This document shows, piece by piece, positions 16,646 through 26,510 of a stretch of DNA of 60,072 nt. How positions within the stretch are numbered: the stretch's first letter is position 1; the number at the start of each line of letters is the position of its first letter. The notes beneath the pieces are model-generated. The model was given only the letters and a program-made list of their open reading frames with translations. It had not been told where the DNA came from and did not search any database. The stretch is taken from NCBI GenBank assembly GCA_019217005.1, contig JAHBNG010000090.1, forward strand, positions 1-60,072, read 5' to 3'. Source of the DNA: Chloroflexi bacterium TSY. GTDB lineage: Bacteria > Chloroflexota > Anaerolineae > Caldilineales > Caldilineaceae. Both the position numbers and the translations under genes were made by a program.

Positions 16646-19419
16646 ATGCACAACCAATCAATCGATATCTCTAACGCGGAACCGAGGTCGGAGCAGAGCC
16701 CCAACGTTGGTGTCTGGGTCACGGCCGGGTTTACAGCCTTTCGCCAGGGAATCTTTGGCAGCGCCGGAGCCAATTTGTACGTTTCACGCGCGGGGGTGCT
16801 GCAACGTATCCACCATTTTGATCTCAACCAGAACGGTTATGTAGACCTGATCTTCTGTAATAGTCAGGATCACTGGGAGCGACCGCCGGTCTACGTTTAT
16901 CGCAACTGCCTGGCCCGTGGGACTCGTCATGAACTGGCGGCTGAGGGTGCACGTGCCGGAGTTGTTGCCGATCTGAATGGGGATGGATATGACGATCTGG
17001 TGGTTGGCAACTACTACAACGGCATTATGCTGGAACTAAATGCCACCATTTACTTTGGTTCGCCCCAAGGGTGGTCGGAGCAATTCAGTCAGCCCTTGCC
17101 TGCACCGCTCTGCAGCAGTGTGGCTTCGGGTGACTTCAATGGCGATGGCCGTCCCGATCTGGCGTTTCTATGTGACGGCAAGGTTCGTCTCTTCTATCAA
17201 AGTGAACTCGGTTTTGAACCACAACGATACCAGAAGCTTGCGATTGAAGGCGAACAGCTTGATGCCGCCGACCTGGATGGCGATGGCTATGCGGACCTCC
17301 TCGTGCGCGACGTGGAGGGTGCCGTTCGCGTCTATTGGGGTGCTGAAGATGGTTTAGACATCGAGCGCAGTTCCCTCGTGCCGATTCCTGTCGACGCGCC
17401 AGAGACTTCGATCCACCAAGATCTAACCAGCGATGCTGAGCACGTGGAAGACGCCTCGCCGTTGGTGCGCGCTCTTTGTTTGGATGACACGACGCATATC
17501 TTTGTGGCACATCGTCAATTTGCTGCTCTCGTACCAGTTTCACTGGAGCGCACTTTTGACGCTCCGCTTCTGTTTAGATGTGCCGGTGCAATGGCAGTTG
17601 CTGCGGGCGATCTTAGCGGGACCAGCCATGAGGATTTGGTGTTCGCCTGCCGTGAATCCGATCAACCTGCTGCCAACGGTGAACGGCGTCAGCGTTCTTG
17701 GATCTATTGGAGCGATCGGGGTCAATATAGTGAGGCGAATCGCTCAAGCCTGTCGACCTTTCATGCCTGTGACGTAGCCGTGGCCGATCTGGATGGTGAT
17801 GGCTGTGCGGAAGTCGTGATCTGTCAGAATCACGATGGCGTATCGTATACGACTGCGGCGCTCGTATTCCGAGGCGGTCGTGTAGGCATCAACAACGAAC
17901 CGATCCAGCTGGCATCTCATGATGCTCGCCGAGTTTTGATAGGTCGCAGTTCTGACCAGCCAACGCCCGACGTGGTGCTAATCAATCACTTTGCGCGCAG
18001 CAAGATTGGCAACATCGACAATGTTATCTACTTCGGCGGCCCTGATGGCTATCAACCCGAGCGCTGCCAAAGATTGCCCGGCTGGGGTGCTGTCGAGGTG
18101 CTGCGCGTCGATCTCAACGACGACGGCCTACCCGATCTCGTCTTTGCCAATGCTGCCGAAAACTCGATCAGACGCGATCCGGGTTCCTATATCTATTTGA
18201 ACAGTCAGTCCGGATTTGCGTCGCAGCCGAGCCTATCGCTACCCACAACGCGAGCCCATGGCGTAGTCTGTGCTGACCTGAACCACAATGGCTATCTCGA
18301 TCTGGTCTTCTGTGGTTTCGACAATCCTGAATTACTCTTCTTCTACGGTTCTGCCACCGGCTTCGATGCAGCCAATCCCACGCGTCTGCTAATGGAACAC
18401 CAAGGCGAACGCTTTCAAGAACCGCGCTGGATCTATCTGGCGGATCTCAACAATGACGGCTACCTTGATCTCGTTGTTCCCCAATGTGCGTCTGACCGAT
18501 TCTTTATTCTTTGGGGTGGGCCTGACGGGTTCGACATGGCGCGCTGTCAGTTTCTGTCGGCCATTCACGTCATCTGTGCACGGGCGGCGGATCTGACCGG
18601 TAACGGATATCTGGATCTGATTGTAGGCAGCCTTGCACCGTCGCCTCATGGCCCTCACGATTCGTTTGTCTATATCTTCTGGAATGGCCCGGCTGGGCTA
18701 AGTTCGGCGCGCTGCACGGTCTTACCGGCCAATCACGTGAACTGTATTGCCGTGGCCGACTTCAACAATGACGGTCGCCTCGATCTTTTGTCGGCTCCTA
18801 TGCCGATGGCCGGGTGCGCGATCTGGATTCCTATATCTATTGGAATCGTCCAGGACGCTACTTTTCTGCTGAGGATTGTACACGACTCTTTACCCATTCG
18901 GCTTCGGGCTGTGTGGCTGCCGATTTTAACCATGACGGCTATGTTGACCTGGCGATTGCCAATCACAAAGTGTGGGGCGATCACGTGGGCTACTCTGAGG
19001 TCTGGTGGAATGGGCCGGAGGGCTTCGACAACCGCCGCACCACCCGCCTGCCGACCAGCGGTCCACACGGGATGACGGCAGTCGAGCCGGGCAACCAAAA
19101 CGATCGCGGGGAGTTGGAATATTACATCTCAACACCGTTCGAGCTACCCGACGGTGCCGTGCCAGTGCAAATATCCTGGCAGGCTGAATTGCGGCCAGAA
19201 ACCTGGCTGCAAGCACAGTTGCGATCTGCTCGAACGGTCGATCAACTGAAGGCAAAGCCCTGGGTTGGTCCAGAAGGAGAGAATAGCTGGTTTGACAACG
19301 AAAAAATGGTCCCCCAAGATTTGTGCAGTGGAAAATGGCTTCAATATCGGCTGGCCTTGGGTTCTACGAACAGCGGCTGTACGGCCCGCGTCCGCGAGGT
19401 ATGCGTGAGCTATGGCTGA
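16646..19419 (+). CDS. FG-GAP/VCBS repeat beta-propeller protein, frameshifted
   Basis: About 924 residues when repaired. At least twelve calcium-binding-like repeats of the form D-x-[DN]-x-[DN]-G-x-x-D are visible (for example DLNGDGYDDLVV, DFNGDGRPDLAF, DLDGDGYADLLV, DLNDDGLPDLVF, DLNHNGYLDLVF, DLNNDGYLDLVV, DFNHDGYVDLAI), which build integrin-alpha-like propellers. The frame is lost at about 18786: one T is missing from a T run, where CTTTTGTC should be CTTTTTGTC to give DLFVGSYADGRV, and the next frame continues to 19419 with a further repeat and a C-terminal beta-domain. No signal peptide is visible at the N-terminus (MHNQSIDISNAEPRS), odd for this usually secreted family. Ligand unknown; carbohydrate binding or recognition is possible. 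Confidence 0.85.
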
Positions 19420-19649
19420 AATGTACCCAGCACCTCGATACCACCCTTTACGCTCAACAATGCGCGAATTCAGTTGGAGGCGCGCTGCCTGATTCACGAT
19501 CGGCAGACCAATGAGACGACCGAGTATGAGCTGGGTGCAGCGTGCAAGTCAGAACATACTCGGTGTATCCGCCAACATCAGGCAACAGCCCAATGCCGAT
19601 TTTTGCTGCATCCTCTCCTGCGAGCATTTTCTTAATCTAAAAAGCTGGG
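19420..19649. other. Gap with possible coding debris
   Basis: A short open stretch reads IQLEARCLIHDRQTNETTEY but has no start and no recognised family. Probably debris. Confidence 0.35.
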
Positions 19650-19984
19650 ACAAAAACGGCAAGGGGTGATGTTTTACCCACCTTCACGCTGGCTGCAGCC
19701 GGAACGCCAGTTTTATCGACATTGGCGACGTGATCGAGCAGAAGCTGGCTGCGCTCGACTGTATGGTGAGCCAGGGCTACGCGGGAGCCTATGCATACAA
19801 ACGGATCGAGACCAGCGATGGTGCTTTTGGTAACGCTGGCGGCGTGGCCTATGCCGAGGGCTTCATCAGCATGAACGCCGAAACTCACTACCACCTGCCT
19901 GTCACGGATTATGCGATCAAGTCAGCGCGCGCCTCTGACCACGAGTTGATTGAGGAACGCTCGGGAAAGATTGCCACCAGTTGA
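19650..19984 (+). pseudogene. C-terminal remnant of a PIG-L/LmbE-like deacetylase
   Basis: Two frames carry pieces of one protein: VMFYPPSRW in one, then FIDIGDVIEQKLAALDCMVS, GAYAYKRIETSDGAFGNAGG and HYHLPVTDYAIKSARASDHE in the next, ending at 19984. The order FYP-...-FIDIGDVIEQKLAAL is like the end of PIG-L de-N-acetylases, which act on N-acetylglucosaminyl conjugates. The N-terminal zinc motif (HPDDE) is absent, so only the tail of a lost gene remains. Family assignment is from memory of the pattern and is uncertain. Confidence 0.5.
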
Positions 19985-20023
19985 TAGTGCAATACGGTGT
20001 GCAGATTGACACGGATACTAAGG

Positions 20024-20053
20024 AACACGGATAAGAGCACGGTTATCCGTGTT
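20024..20053. repeat. 11-bp hairpin
   Basis: AACACGGATAA (20024-20034) pairs exactly with TTATCCGTGTT (20043-20053). No T run follows. It lies between two gene remnants. Confidence 0.5.
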
Positions 20054-20092
20054 CGATAGATTGACCCCACAAAACGTCAAAGAACCCGAGAC

Positions 20093-20234
20093 ACTCAAAA
20101 TTTTCAGCTGAAACAACCAGCAACCCATCTAGGTCGTGCTGTGCTATCAGGGATCGTGCGCGGTCGATCTCAATGTATGTCATCCACTATGATCCTGCAT
20201 ATAATCATTGAGACTGCAACTTGAGACAGCAAAT
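20093..20234 (-). pseudogene. 5' remnant of an M24 peptidase gene
   Basis: About 142 bases match 33380-33525, which holds the start and upstream leader of the complete M24 gene on the minus strand. Here the ATG at 20183 opens a frame reading MTYIEIDRARSLIAQHDLDG then LLVVSAENFE, almost the same as the intact paralogue, and then homology stops. It marks a deleted or partly duplicated M24 gene next to the plus-strand transporter block. Confidence 0.8.
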
Positions 20235-20496
20235 AATTTGCGACTGCTCAGACCCTTCTTTGGGATTCCTTGACCTTTCGTCCCACAACGACTATACTCA
20301 CGAGGAAGAATGCGAGTGCTGTTGTCGCCTCTATCAGTATACGCGGCTTTCCTGTATCATATTCAAGTTACTCAGCTACCACCCACAAATCATCGATGTT
20401 CATCAGAGGAAATTGGGCAAGTGAAATGTCCGTCAGAGACGAAAACACCGAATAGCACGATTTTTTAGATGAACCAATATCCGGAAGGAGATACAT

Positions 20497-22149
20497 GTGC
20501 GTAGACTTTTGCTCAAGATTTTGCTGATTAGTTCTCTAATTGCTCTGGCAGCCTGTGGCACGCCGGCAGGTGATAATGGTTCCACGGGCGCTTCATCAGA
20601 CACTGCTGGCGATGCGATGGCCGACGGTGGCCAAATGCTGCGTTTAGGCGTGGCCGCGGCTGATCTGGGTACGCTTGATCCACACTTTGCTGCTGGAACC
20701 AACGACCGTACAGTGGTCGATATGATCTTCAACGGTCTGGTGCGTTACGTACCCGGCAATGCACCGAAAATCGAGGCCGATCTAGCCACAGAAGTACCGG
20801 AACCGGTGCTCAATGATGACGGCACGCAGACGTGGACCTTCAACCTGCGTCAGGGTATCATGTGCCATGCCAGCGGTGACATGGAAGCCTACGAGCTGAC
20901 CTCCGAGGACGTGGTCTACTCTCTCGAAAAATCGGCCAATCCCGACCGCTCGGCCTACGCCAGCGCATATTCAGGCATGACCTTTGAGGCAGCGGACGAC
21001 TACACGGTCAATGTGACGCTAGAGCAGCCGCTCTCGCCGTCGCTCTTCCTGCCTAGCTTCACCGACTATGCCGGTGGCTTCATTGTCTGCAAAAGGGCGG
21101 TCGAAGCGTTAGGCGACGAGGCCTTCGTGACCAATCCGGTCGGGACTGGGCCGTTCATGTTCGACAGCTACTCTCCACAAGAGAAGGTTATACTGGTGGC
21201 CAATTCCGACTACTTCCACGGCGAGCCCCAATTAGCGGGTGTGGAAGTGCGCTATATGCCCGATTTCAGCAGCCGCGACCTGGGCTTGAAGGCTGGTGAG
21301 CTAGACGTGATCGATGGGCTGAACGACAGTGCGTGGATCGAAGCCACCAATGCCGAAGATGGGCTAACGGTTGATACGTTTGGACCGGGCGAGGTTGCCA
21401 CCATTCACTTCAACACCTCGGTCGAGCCGCTGGATAATCCGCAGGTGCGGCAAGCTATCTCCCATGCTCTAGAGCGCGACGAGTTCCTGGCTCTCTACGC
21501 TGAGGAGGCAGGCGAGAATGTCTTTGCGCCGGTTCCCTTTCAATTCATGGAAGGTGGCTTGACCCAGGAAGAGGTTGAAGCGGCAGGCGTCTACTACGAG
21601 TATGATCCAGAAAAAGCCGCCGATCTGTTGGCCGAAGTGGGCTTTGGCGACGGCTTTTCGCTCACGGTCAACTCGTCGGAGTTAGAGGCCTACCGCCGCA
21701 TCTACGAGAGTATGCAGGCACAGCTTGGAGCAATTGGTATCGACCTACAGATCAACATTGTGGATCACTCCAGCATGCACAGCCTGATCCGCGAAGATGC
21801 TAATCCGATTGTGGTCTACGTGGCCTTCCGCCCCAACGCAGATGTCTACCTGACTCGATTCTACCTATCGGATTCGATCGTTGTGACTGGGGCCGCACCC
21901 GACACCAACTTCTCGCATTACACGGGGATTGACGATCTGATTCTAGAAGCGCGCTTCGAAACCGATCAGGATCGTCAGATCGAGCTGTGGAAAGAGGCAC
22001 AGCTCAAGATACTGGAAGATGCCATTTCGCACACGCTGCACTATCAGGGCCAAATCTATGCCCGCAGCAATACAGTCGATTATGGCCACGAGCTGAACTC
22101 TGCACTCAACCTCTACCCGCAGATCACCGAGAAGACGACGATCAACTAG
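20497..22149 (+). CDS. Substrate-binding lipoprotein (family 5)
   Basis: Starts at GTG 20497, 6 bases after AAGGAG. 550 residues: signal peptide with lipobox LAAC (residues about 16-20), then SBP_bac_5 (LGTLDPHFAAGTNDRTVVD, LRQGIMCHASGDMEAYELTS, VGTGPFMFDSYSPQEKVILV, ALERDEFLALYAEEAGENVF). It delivers a ligand to the DppB/DppC pair at 22591-24441. A 440-base gap with several palindromes separates it from the permease genes, more than usual within such an operon. The downstream FAD and SDR enzymes suggest an amino-acid or amine-derived ligand (inference). Confidence 0.95.
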   Translation: MRRLLLKILLISSLIALAACGTPAGDNGSTGASSDTAGDAMADGGQMLRLGVAAADLGTLDPHFAAGTNDRTVVDMIFNGLVRYVPGNAPKIEADLATEVPEPVLNDDGTQTWTFNLRQGIMCHASGDMEAYELTSEDVVYSLEKSANPDRSAYASAYSGMTFEAADDYTVNVTLEQPLSPSLFLPSFTDYAGGFIVCKRAVEALGDEAFVTNPVGTGPFMFDSYSPQEKVILVANSDYFHGEPQLAGVEVRYMPDFSSRDLGLKAGELDVIDGLNDSAWIEATNAEDGLTVDTFGPGEVATIHFNTSVEPLDNPQVRQAISHALERDEFLALYAEEAGENVFAPVPFQFMEGGLTQEEVEAAGVYYEYDPEKAADLLAEVGFGDGFSLTVNSSELEAYRRIYESMQAQLGAIGIDLQINIVDHSSMHSLIREDANPIVVYVAFRPNADVYLTRFYLSDSIVVTGAAPDTNFSHYTGIDDLILEARFETDQDRQIELWKEAQLKILEDAISHTLHYQGQIYARSNTVDYGHELNSALNLYPQITEKTTIN

Positions 22150-22157
22150 TAAACCTC

Positions 22158-22220
22158 GACATAAATAGTTACATAGATAGTAGGCCGCCTGCTCTCGAGT
22201 GGCGCTAACTGTTTATGTCG
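22158..22220. repeat. Inverted repeat after the binding-protein gene
   Basis: CGACATAAATAGTT (about 22158-22171) and AACTGTTTATGTCG (22207-22220) pair with one mismatch. It may attenuate transcription into the permease genes or protect the 3' end of the binding-protein mRNA. No T run. Confidence 0.4.
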
Positions 22221-22295
22221 TAAGTATTTACGCCGATATACCAGGAATCTTCATATAGGGAAATTCGTACAGAAGAGTCAAGTTTTGTGGATAGT

Positions 22296-22357
22296 CAGTA
22301 GACCGCAATCGTTAGATTCTTCGCTTCACTCGAGAATGACACCATTGCGGTCTACTG
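22296..22357. repeat. 14-bp perfect inverted repeat with conserved loop motif
   Basis: CAGTAGACCGCAAT (22296-22309) and ATTGCGGTCTACTG (22344-22357) enclose a 34-base loop reading TTAGATTCTTCGCTTCACTC then GAGAATGAC. The loop text resembles the cores of the repeats at 22477-22554 and 45383-45551. Confidence 0.6.
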
Positions 22358-22476
22358 ATAGTAGATAGTTACATACATATGTCACCATCCACTATCAACT
22401 ATCCACCAGGACCAGACGACTCGTCGGTTTGAGGCACAGCTTCACTAGTATTGCGGCGAGTCTTTGGACGGATTCA

Positions 22477-22554
22477 GTCATTTCGAGCGGAGGTACGGAG
22501 CGAGAAATCTCGAGTTATCAGAGAGGGCTTTTTCGGCATTCGCCTCGAAATGAC
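22477..22554. repeat. REP-like palindromic element
   Basis: GTCATTTCGAGCG (about 22478-22490) and CGCCTCGAAATGAC (about 22541-22554) are inverted. Between them are ACGGAGCGAGAAATCTCGAG and a second small hairpin. The text (gtcatttcgagcg...gagaaatctcg) is of the type found as dispersed intergenic repeats in many bacteria. Confidence 0.55.
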
Positions 22555-22590
22555 AAGGTCTCGTTGTCGTTGTCCCGTATTCTTCTTTAA

Positions 22591-23532
22591 ATGTTCCGCT
22601 ATATCTTACGCCGACTTCTACTCGCTATCCCTACGATGCTGGCCGTGTTGACGCTGGTCTTCATCATCGTGCGCGTCCTGCCGGGCGATCCTGCGCAGGC
22701 GTCGCTGGGCGACTATGCATCTGCCGAGGCCGTGGAGGCTTTACGAGCGCGTCTGGGGTTGGACAAGCCGCTGCCGGTTCAGTATTTCGACTTCCTCACT
22801 GGTATCTTGCGCGGCGACTTGGGCAAATCCATGAAGAATGGACAGCCGGTGGCTGAGAAGATCCTTTTTGTGCTGCCCTACACGGTAGAGCTAACATTCG
22901 CCGCCGTACTGCTAGGCGTGATCATGGGCGTTCCGTTGGGCATTGCTACCGCACTGCGCCGCAATGGGCTGATCGACTATATTGGGCGCACCTTTTCGCT
23001 GGCTGGGTTGTCGGTTCCCGCCTTCTACCTGGGCATTTTTCTCATGCTGATCTTTGGTGTGGAGCTGGATTGGTTCCCAGTGGTCGGCGCAGGTAACCGC
23101 GAAAGTCTGGGCAGCCGCCTCTATTATCTCTTCCTACCTGCGCTTACGCTAGGGCTGATCATGATGGCCTACGTCACTCGCATGACCCGCTCGGCCATGC
23201 TCAACATTATTAGCGAAGATTACGTGCGTACCGCACGTGCTAAAGGTCTAGGTGAGCGAGTGGTCATGGTGCGCCATGCACTGCGTTCGGCACTAATCCC
23301 CATTGTGTCGATTGTTGGGCTCTTTACCGTCAGCCTCATTGGCAGTTCGGTCATGACCGAGATCGTCTTCTCGCGCCCTGGCTTGGGCAAGATGATGGTC
23401 GATTCGATGAAGCAGCGCGACTATACGACCATCCAGTCGATCATGGTGATCTACGCCTTTCTCATCGTGTTGGTCAACCTGATTGTTGACTTACTATACG
23501 GTTTTACAGATCCGCGCGTGCGCTACGAATAG
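22591..23532 (+). CDS. Peptide-type ABC transporter permease, DppB-like
   Basis: 313 residues: YILRRLLLAIPTMLAVLTLV as first helix, RVLPGDPAQASLGDYAS and LRARLGLDKPLPVQYFDFLT in the periplasmic part, then a BPD_transp_1 domain with AKGLGERVVMVRHALRSALI as EAA loop. It ends VDLLYGFTDPRVRYE, like the other DppB proteins here. It lies 18 bases before dppC. No clear ribosome site precedes the ATG. Confidence 0.95.
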   Translation: MFRYILRRLLLAIPTMLAVLTLVFIIVRVLPGDPAQASLGDYASAEAVEALRARLGLDKPLPVQYFDFLTGILRGDLGKSMKNGQPVAEKILFVLPYTVELTFAAVLLGVIMGVPLGIATALRRNGLIDYIGRTFSLAGLSVPAFYLGIFLMLIFGVELDWFPVVGAGNRESLGSRLYYLFLPALTLGLIMMAYVTRMTRSAMLNIISEDYVRTARAKGLGERVVMVRHALRSALIPIVSIVGLFTVSLIGSSVMTEIVFSRPGLGKMMVDSMKQRDYTTIQSIMVIYAFLIVLVNLIVDLLYGFTDPRVRYE

Positions 23533-23550
23533 TTTGTAAATGATATCTAT

Positions 23551-24441
23551 ATGCAAAAGACCCTGACGCTCAGTGCTCTTGAAGAGCCCCTTACCCCCTC
23601 ACAGGGCGAAGCAGCGCGACTCTGGCGCACTTTCAAACGCAATCGCGTTGCGCTGATTGGGCTGGTGTTAGTCGTGGTCATTATGGCAATTGCCATAGCC
23701 GCACCTATGCTGGCTCCACACGACCCAATTGCTCAGTCCGCACGCGACCGACTGACCCCGCCCAACAGCCTATATCCGCTCGGCCGGGACGACTATGGAC
23801 GCGACCTGTTCTCGCGCATTATCTACGGCACGCGCATCTCGCTGCTGGTCGGGCTACTCTCCGTGCTCATTGGCGGTATCGCCGGTACGATCATGGGGGT
23901 TGTGGCCGGATTCAAGGGGGGGACGATTGAAACCATCATCATGCGCGTGGTGGATACGCTGCTGGCCTTTCCCGACCTGATCACCGGTCTGCTGGTGCTG
24001 GCCGTTCTTGGCAGCGGGCTAGACAAGATGATCATCGCCATCGCCATTGTGATTTCACCCCGCTTTGCTCGCCTGGCGCATGGACCAACCCTCGCTCTGC
24101 GCGAAAAGGACTTCATCAGCTCGGCCCGCTCCATTGGTGTGGGAGATGTGCGCATGCTGAGTCGCCACATCATCCCCAACGTAGCAGGCGAACTGCTCGT
24201 CATGGCCAGCTTGTGGGCTGCCGCCGCCATTCGCATCGAAGCCAACCTCAGCTTTATCGGCCTGGGCGTTGCGCCACCCACCCCGACTTGGGGTCAGATG
24301 ATCCGCGACGGCACAAGTCACCTGACGACTGCACCTTGGTTTTCCATTGCACCTGGTGTGGCCATTCTCATTACCGTGCTCGCCTTCAACCTTCTGGGTG
24401 ACGGCCTGCGCGACGTGCTCGATCCCAAGTTGCAAGTCTGA
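23551..24441 (+). CDS. Peptide-type ABC transporter permease, DppC-like
   Basis: 296 residues with an OppC-type N-terminus (LWRTFKRNRVALIGLVLVVV), PLGRDDYGRDLFSRIIYGTR and the EAA loop (RIEANLSFIGLGVAPPTPTW). It ends GDGLRDVLDPKLQV. It pairs with the preceding DppB. The FAD oxidoreductase gene begins 45 bases later on the same strand. Confidence 0.95.
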   Translation: MQKTLTLSALEEPLTPSQGEAARLWRTFKRNRVALIGLVLVVVIMAIAIAAPMLAPHDPIAQSARDRLTPPNSLYPLGRDDYGRDLFSRIIYGTRISLLVGLLSVLIGGIAGTIMGVVAGFKGGTIETIIMRVVDTLLAFPDLITGLLVLAVLGSGLDKMIIAIAIVISPRFARLAHGPTLALREKDFISSARSIGVGDVRMLSRHIIPNVAGELLVMASLWAAAAIRIEANLSFIGLGVAPPTPTWGQMIRDGTSHLTTAPWFSIAPGVAILITVLAFNLLGDGLRDVLDPKLQV

Positions 24442-24485
24442 GGTACCAACGAATTGTGAACGGTGAATGAGGGTCTAATAAACTC

Positions 24486-25622
24486 ATGGACTATGTTATC
24501 ATCGGCGGTGGTGTCTACGGCTGTGGCGTCGCCTGGGAGCTAGCTAGCCGTGGCGCAGAAGTGCTGCTGCTTGAAGCCAAGACAATTGCATCCGGTGCAT
24601 CGGGTGGACTCGGCAAACGGGGCGTGCGCGCCAACGGGCGCGATTTGCGCGAATTGCCGCTTATGCACCTTTCCTATGGACGCTGGCCGGAACTGCACGA
24701 AGAATTAGGAGGCAAAACCAGCTACGAGCGCATCGGACACCTCCAGCTCATCGAACGCGAAAACGAGCGGCTCGCCGCACCTCACGTCGCGTGGATGCAG
24801 GAACAGCAGGGTATTCCCACTCAACTACTCAACGGCAACGAACTGCGTGAGCGAGAGCCACACCTCTCCGAGGATGTCATTGCTGCACTCTACTGCCCGA
24901 ATGATGGCGTCGCTGACCACACGCAGACCACTCTGAGCTTTGCCCAAGCTGCACAAAAGCTCGGTGCAGAGATACACGAGCAGACCCGCCTCACCACCAT
25001 CGAATCGAATGCAGGTAAGGTGACAGCCATTATTACAGACAGCAACGAACGCATTACCGTCAACCAGGCACTCATCCTGCTCTGCAACAGCCACGTTCCG
25101 CACATTTTGCAGCAGCACTTCGACATTTCGCTACCCGTTTGGCTGCGTCTGCCGCAAGTAATGCTCACCGAGCCGCTAGACAGCGTACCGCTCCACCATC
25201 TGCTTGGCCACGCCAGCCGCGTTCTTGCCATGAAAGCCCACAACGTCGACAGCAGCGGTCGCGGCCAGATTATGATCTCAGGCGGCTGGATGGGCAAGTG
25301 GGATGAACAAACGCAAAGCGGACATACGCAGCCGGATCAGATTACTGGAAACTTCGAGCAGGCAGTTGCCCTCTTCCCATCACTAGCAGGTGTACAAATT
25401 GCCAAAGCGGACGCCAGCCGCCTCGAAACTCTAAGCGTCGACGACATTCCGATCATCGACAAATTAGCGGCTGTAGACAATCTCTTCTACGGAGTTGGAT
25501 GGTCGGGGCACGGCTGGGCCATTGCTCCCGCACTCACCCGCCTGCTCGCCGACTGGGTATGGAGCGGTGAACAGCCTGACTTGCTACGGCCATTTGCATA
25601 CAGGCGATTCGCTAAAGGCTAA
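24486..25622 (+). CDS. FAD-dependent oxidoreductase (DAO / sarcosine-oxidase-beta-like)
   Basis: 378 residues. An N-terminal FAD-binding Rossmann motif VIIGGGVYGCGVAWELASRG with Glu31 for the ribose (LLLEAKTIASGASGG) is followed by a DAO substrate domain. The C-terminal FAD motif is LFYGVGWSGHGWAIAPALTR. Such enzymes oxidise secondary or D-amino acids (sarcosine, N-methyl amino acids, glycine). It follows the transporter genes and precedes an SDR and a second DAO enzyme, suggesting a catabolic pathway for the imported compound. GGKTSYERIGHLQL is typical of the beta-subunit type, normally part of a hetero-oligomer; no alpha subunit is present here. Confidence 0.92.
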   Translation: MDYVIIGGGVYGCGVAWELASRGAEVLLLEAKTIASGASGGLGKRGVRANGRDLRELPLMHLSYGRWPELHEELGGKTSYERIGHLQLIERENERLAAPHVAWMQEQQGIPTQLLNGNELREREPHLSEDVIAALYCPNDGVADHTQTTLSFAQAAQKLGAEIHEQTRLTTIESNAGKVTAIITDSNERITVNQALILLCNSHVPHILQQHFDISLPVWLRLPQVMLTEPLDSVPLHHLLGHASRVLAMKAHNVDSSGRGQIMISGGWMGKWDEQTQSGHTQPDQITGNFEQAVALFPSLAGVQIAKADASRLETLSVDDIPIIDKLAAVDNLFYGVGWSGHGWAIAPALTRLLADWVWSGEQPDLLRPFAYRRFAKG

Positions 25623-25656
25623 AGTCCATGTCCGTAGGAGCCATATCGAAACCATC

Positions 25657-26472
25657 ATGATCACCTCCCTGACCAATAAACGAATTCTTGTCACTGGCGC
25701 ATCGAGCGGCATTGGTGCGGGTATTGCCAAAGCGTTTGGCGCATCTGGCGCACAGGTGCTGATCCAATACCGCTGCGCTGAAGCGGGCGCGCAACGCGTT
25801 GCCGAACAGGTCAACGAGGCTGGCGGCAGCGGCTCGATCGTTCATGCCGATCTGCGCTCGGAAATGGCCATCGATCGCATCTTTGCTCACATCGACAAGA
25901 CGTGGGGCGGCATTGATGTGCTGGTCAACAACGCAGGCGTCGTCCATAAGGGCAGCGCGCTAGACACGACCTCGGACTACTGGAACAATACGATCAACAT
26001 CAATCTGCGTGCACCCTATCTGCTCTGTCGTCACGCCGCGCGGCGCATGATCAAGGCCGGAAACTGTGGCAGCATTGTCAACGTCACCAGCGTTGCTGGC
26101 ACGCGCAGCGGCATGTATGTCTCGGCCTATGCGGCCTCTAAGGCCGCGCTTGACGCACTGACCCGCAGCCTGGCAACGGAGTGGGCGCAGTATGGCATTC
26201 GCGTCAATGCAGTTGCCCCCGGCGTTGTGCCCGTGGAGCGACAGCAAGAACGTCTTTATGCCGCGCAAGAGCAATGGATGGAACAGATCCCGCTCGGGCG
26301 CTTTGGCACGCCTGGGGACATCGGTGCGCTGGTCATATTTCTGGCTAGTGACAGTGCCTCGTGGATCACCGGTCAGACCTACATCATCGATGGCGGCGCG
26401 CTGGCCCGCTCCGGACCACCTGGCCCCCCACCCGATCTACCCGTTCCACCGCCACTTATCGTTGACAATTGA
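25657..26472 (+). CDS. Short-chain dehydrogenase/reductase (FabG-like)
   Basis: 271 residues from the ATG at 25657; the frame is open further upstream inside the previous gene, but the SDR fold begins exactly here. TGASSGIGAGIAKAF (cofactor loop), NNAGVVHKG, Ser near VNVTSVAG and the YAASK catalytic pair (Tyr and Lys) are present. It ends WITGQTYIIDGGALA, then a proline-rich tail. The family performs NAD(P)-linked oxidation or reduction of alcohols and ketones. It starts 34 bases after the first FAD enzyme and is followed 38 bases later by the second. Confidence 0.93.
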   Translation: MITSLTNKRILVTGASSGIGAGIAKAFGASGAQVLIQYRCAEAGAQRVAEQVNEAGGSGSIVHADLRSEMAIDRIFAHIDKTWGGIDVLVNNAGVVHKGSALDTTSDYWNNTININLRAPYLLCRHAARRMIKAGNCGSIVNVTSVAGTRSGMYVSAYAASKAALDALTRSLATEWAQYGIRVNAVAPGVVPVERQQERLYAAQEQWMEQIPLGRFGTPGDIGALVIFLASDSASWITGQTYIIDGGALARSGPPGPPPDLPVPPPLIVDN

Positions 26473-26510
26473 CAATTATCAATTAACACGATAACAACCG
26501 TGAGGGTATC

